This document shows positions 5,875-6,047 of a stretch of DNA of 6,047 nt, piece by piece. Made by a program: the position numbers and the translations under genes. The stretch is from Gammaproteobacteria bacterium (lineage in GTDB: Bacteria; Pseudomonadota; Gammaproteobacteria; Steroidobacterales; SZUA-146): contig QIGP01000284.1 of the NCBI GenBank assembly GCA_003228965.1, positions 1 through 6,047 of the forward strand. The letters are read 5' to 3'. Each line of letters starts with the position of its first letter. The first letter of the stretch is position 1. The notes under the pieces are model-generated. The model worked only from the letters and a program-made list of their open reading frames with translations. It made no database searches and was not told where the DNA came from.

Positions 5875-6047
5875 ATGTCGGCTTCACTCAGTACCGTTTC
5901 AGCTCAATTATCCTCCAACTGTCGCACCCTAACGCCAGCGCCCCTGGTTAGCGAACCGCGCTTTGTTCGTTATATAGGAGCGGTCGATCGCGTTGTGGAT
6001 GCACCTAGAGCAGGAATGGCCAGAGAAGTCGCCAACGCCATTAAGGA
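5875..6047 (+). CDS. Start of an unidentified gene, cut by the window edge
   Basis: An open frame runs from ATG 5875 to the end of the window (57 complete codons), with no stop. A weak AGG lies seven bases before the ATG. The protein begins MSASLSTVSAQLSSN, followed by a Pro-rich stretch and then a probable helix, RFVRYIGAVDRVVDA. No motif allows assignment, and there is no clear signal peptide or membrane segment. A RFV-x(2)-IG-x(3)-(R)VVD pattern near the N-terminus vaguely recalls bacterial cysteine dioxygenases, which would suit a DecR-like neighbour, but this is too weak to name it. Divergent from the AsnC/Lrp gene across a 128-base spacer, it is the most likely target of that regulator. 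Confidence 0.6.
   Translation, partial: MSASLSTVSAQLSSNCRTLTPAPLVSEPRFVRYIGAVDRVVDAPRAGMAREVANAIK

Noticed and set aside
1..6047. CRISPR array, tRNA or rRNA genes, phage or defence genes
   Set aside because: No regularly spaced repeats, no cloverleaf or rRNA-like segments, and every credible open frame has a metabolic, transport or regulatory reading.

Overview
The window is bacterial chromosome with roughly balanced base composition and tight gene packing. It most resembles a gammaproteobacterium, judging from the DecR-like AsnC/Lrp regulator and the style of the small inverted-repeat element. That assignment rests on reading alone, without any database search.

Layout from left to right: (1) 1-236 is non-coding DNA downstream of a leftward operon and holds a 16-bp perfect palindrome. 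(2) 237-3382 is a leftward two-gene operon. A large duplicated membrane protein of the DUF1538 family is followed, with a one-base TAATG stop/start overlap, by a 408-residue protein that appears to consist of three tandem PII-like domains. (3) 3383-4061 is a 679-base gene-free stretch between divergent genes. It contains a clear non-autonomous miniature transposon (MITE) at 3501-3685, with perfect 18-bp terminal inverted repeats, a TTAG target duplication and an internal 24-bp tandem duplication. (4) 4062-5252 is a rightward fold-type I PLP aminotransferase. (5) 5285-5746 is a leftward AsnC/Lrp regulator, convergent with the aminotransferase. (6) 5747-5874 is an AT-rich divergent promoter region with an extended -10 box placed so that the regulator mRNA would start on its own ATG, plus a 6-7-6 inverted repeat that looks like an operator. 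(7) 5875-6047 is the start of a rightward gene cut by the window edge.

The membrane protein and the PII-like protein probably work as a transporter or channel and its cytosolic sensor, by analogy with other PII/transporter pairs; the substrate is unknown. The PII-like protein may be a single-chain version of the normal PII homotrimer. The regulator probably controls itself and the divergent gene at the right edge. Its resemblance to the cysteine-responsive DecR suggests amino-acid or sulfur metabolism, but this is inference. The MITE separates the membrane operon from the aminotransferase, and nothing in the sequence ties those two units together functionally.
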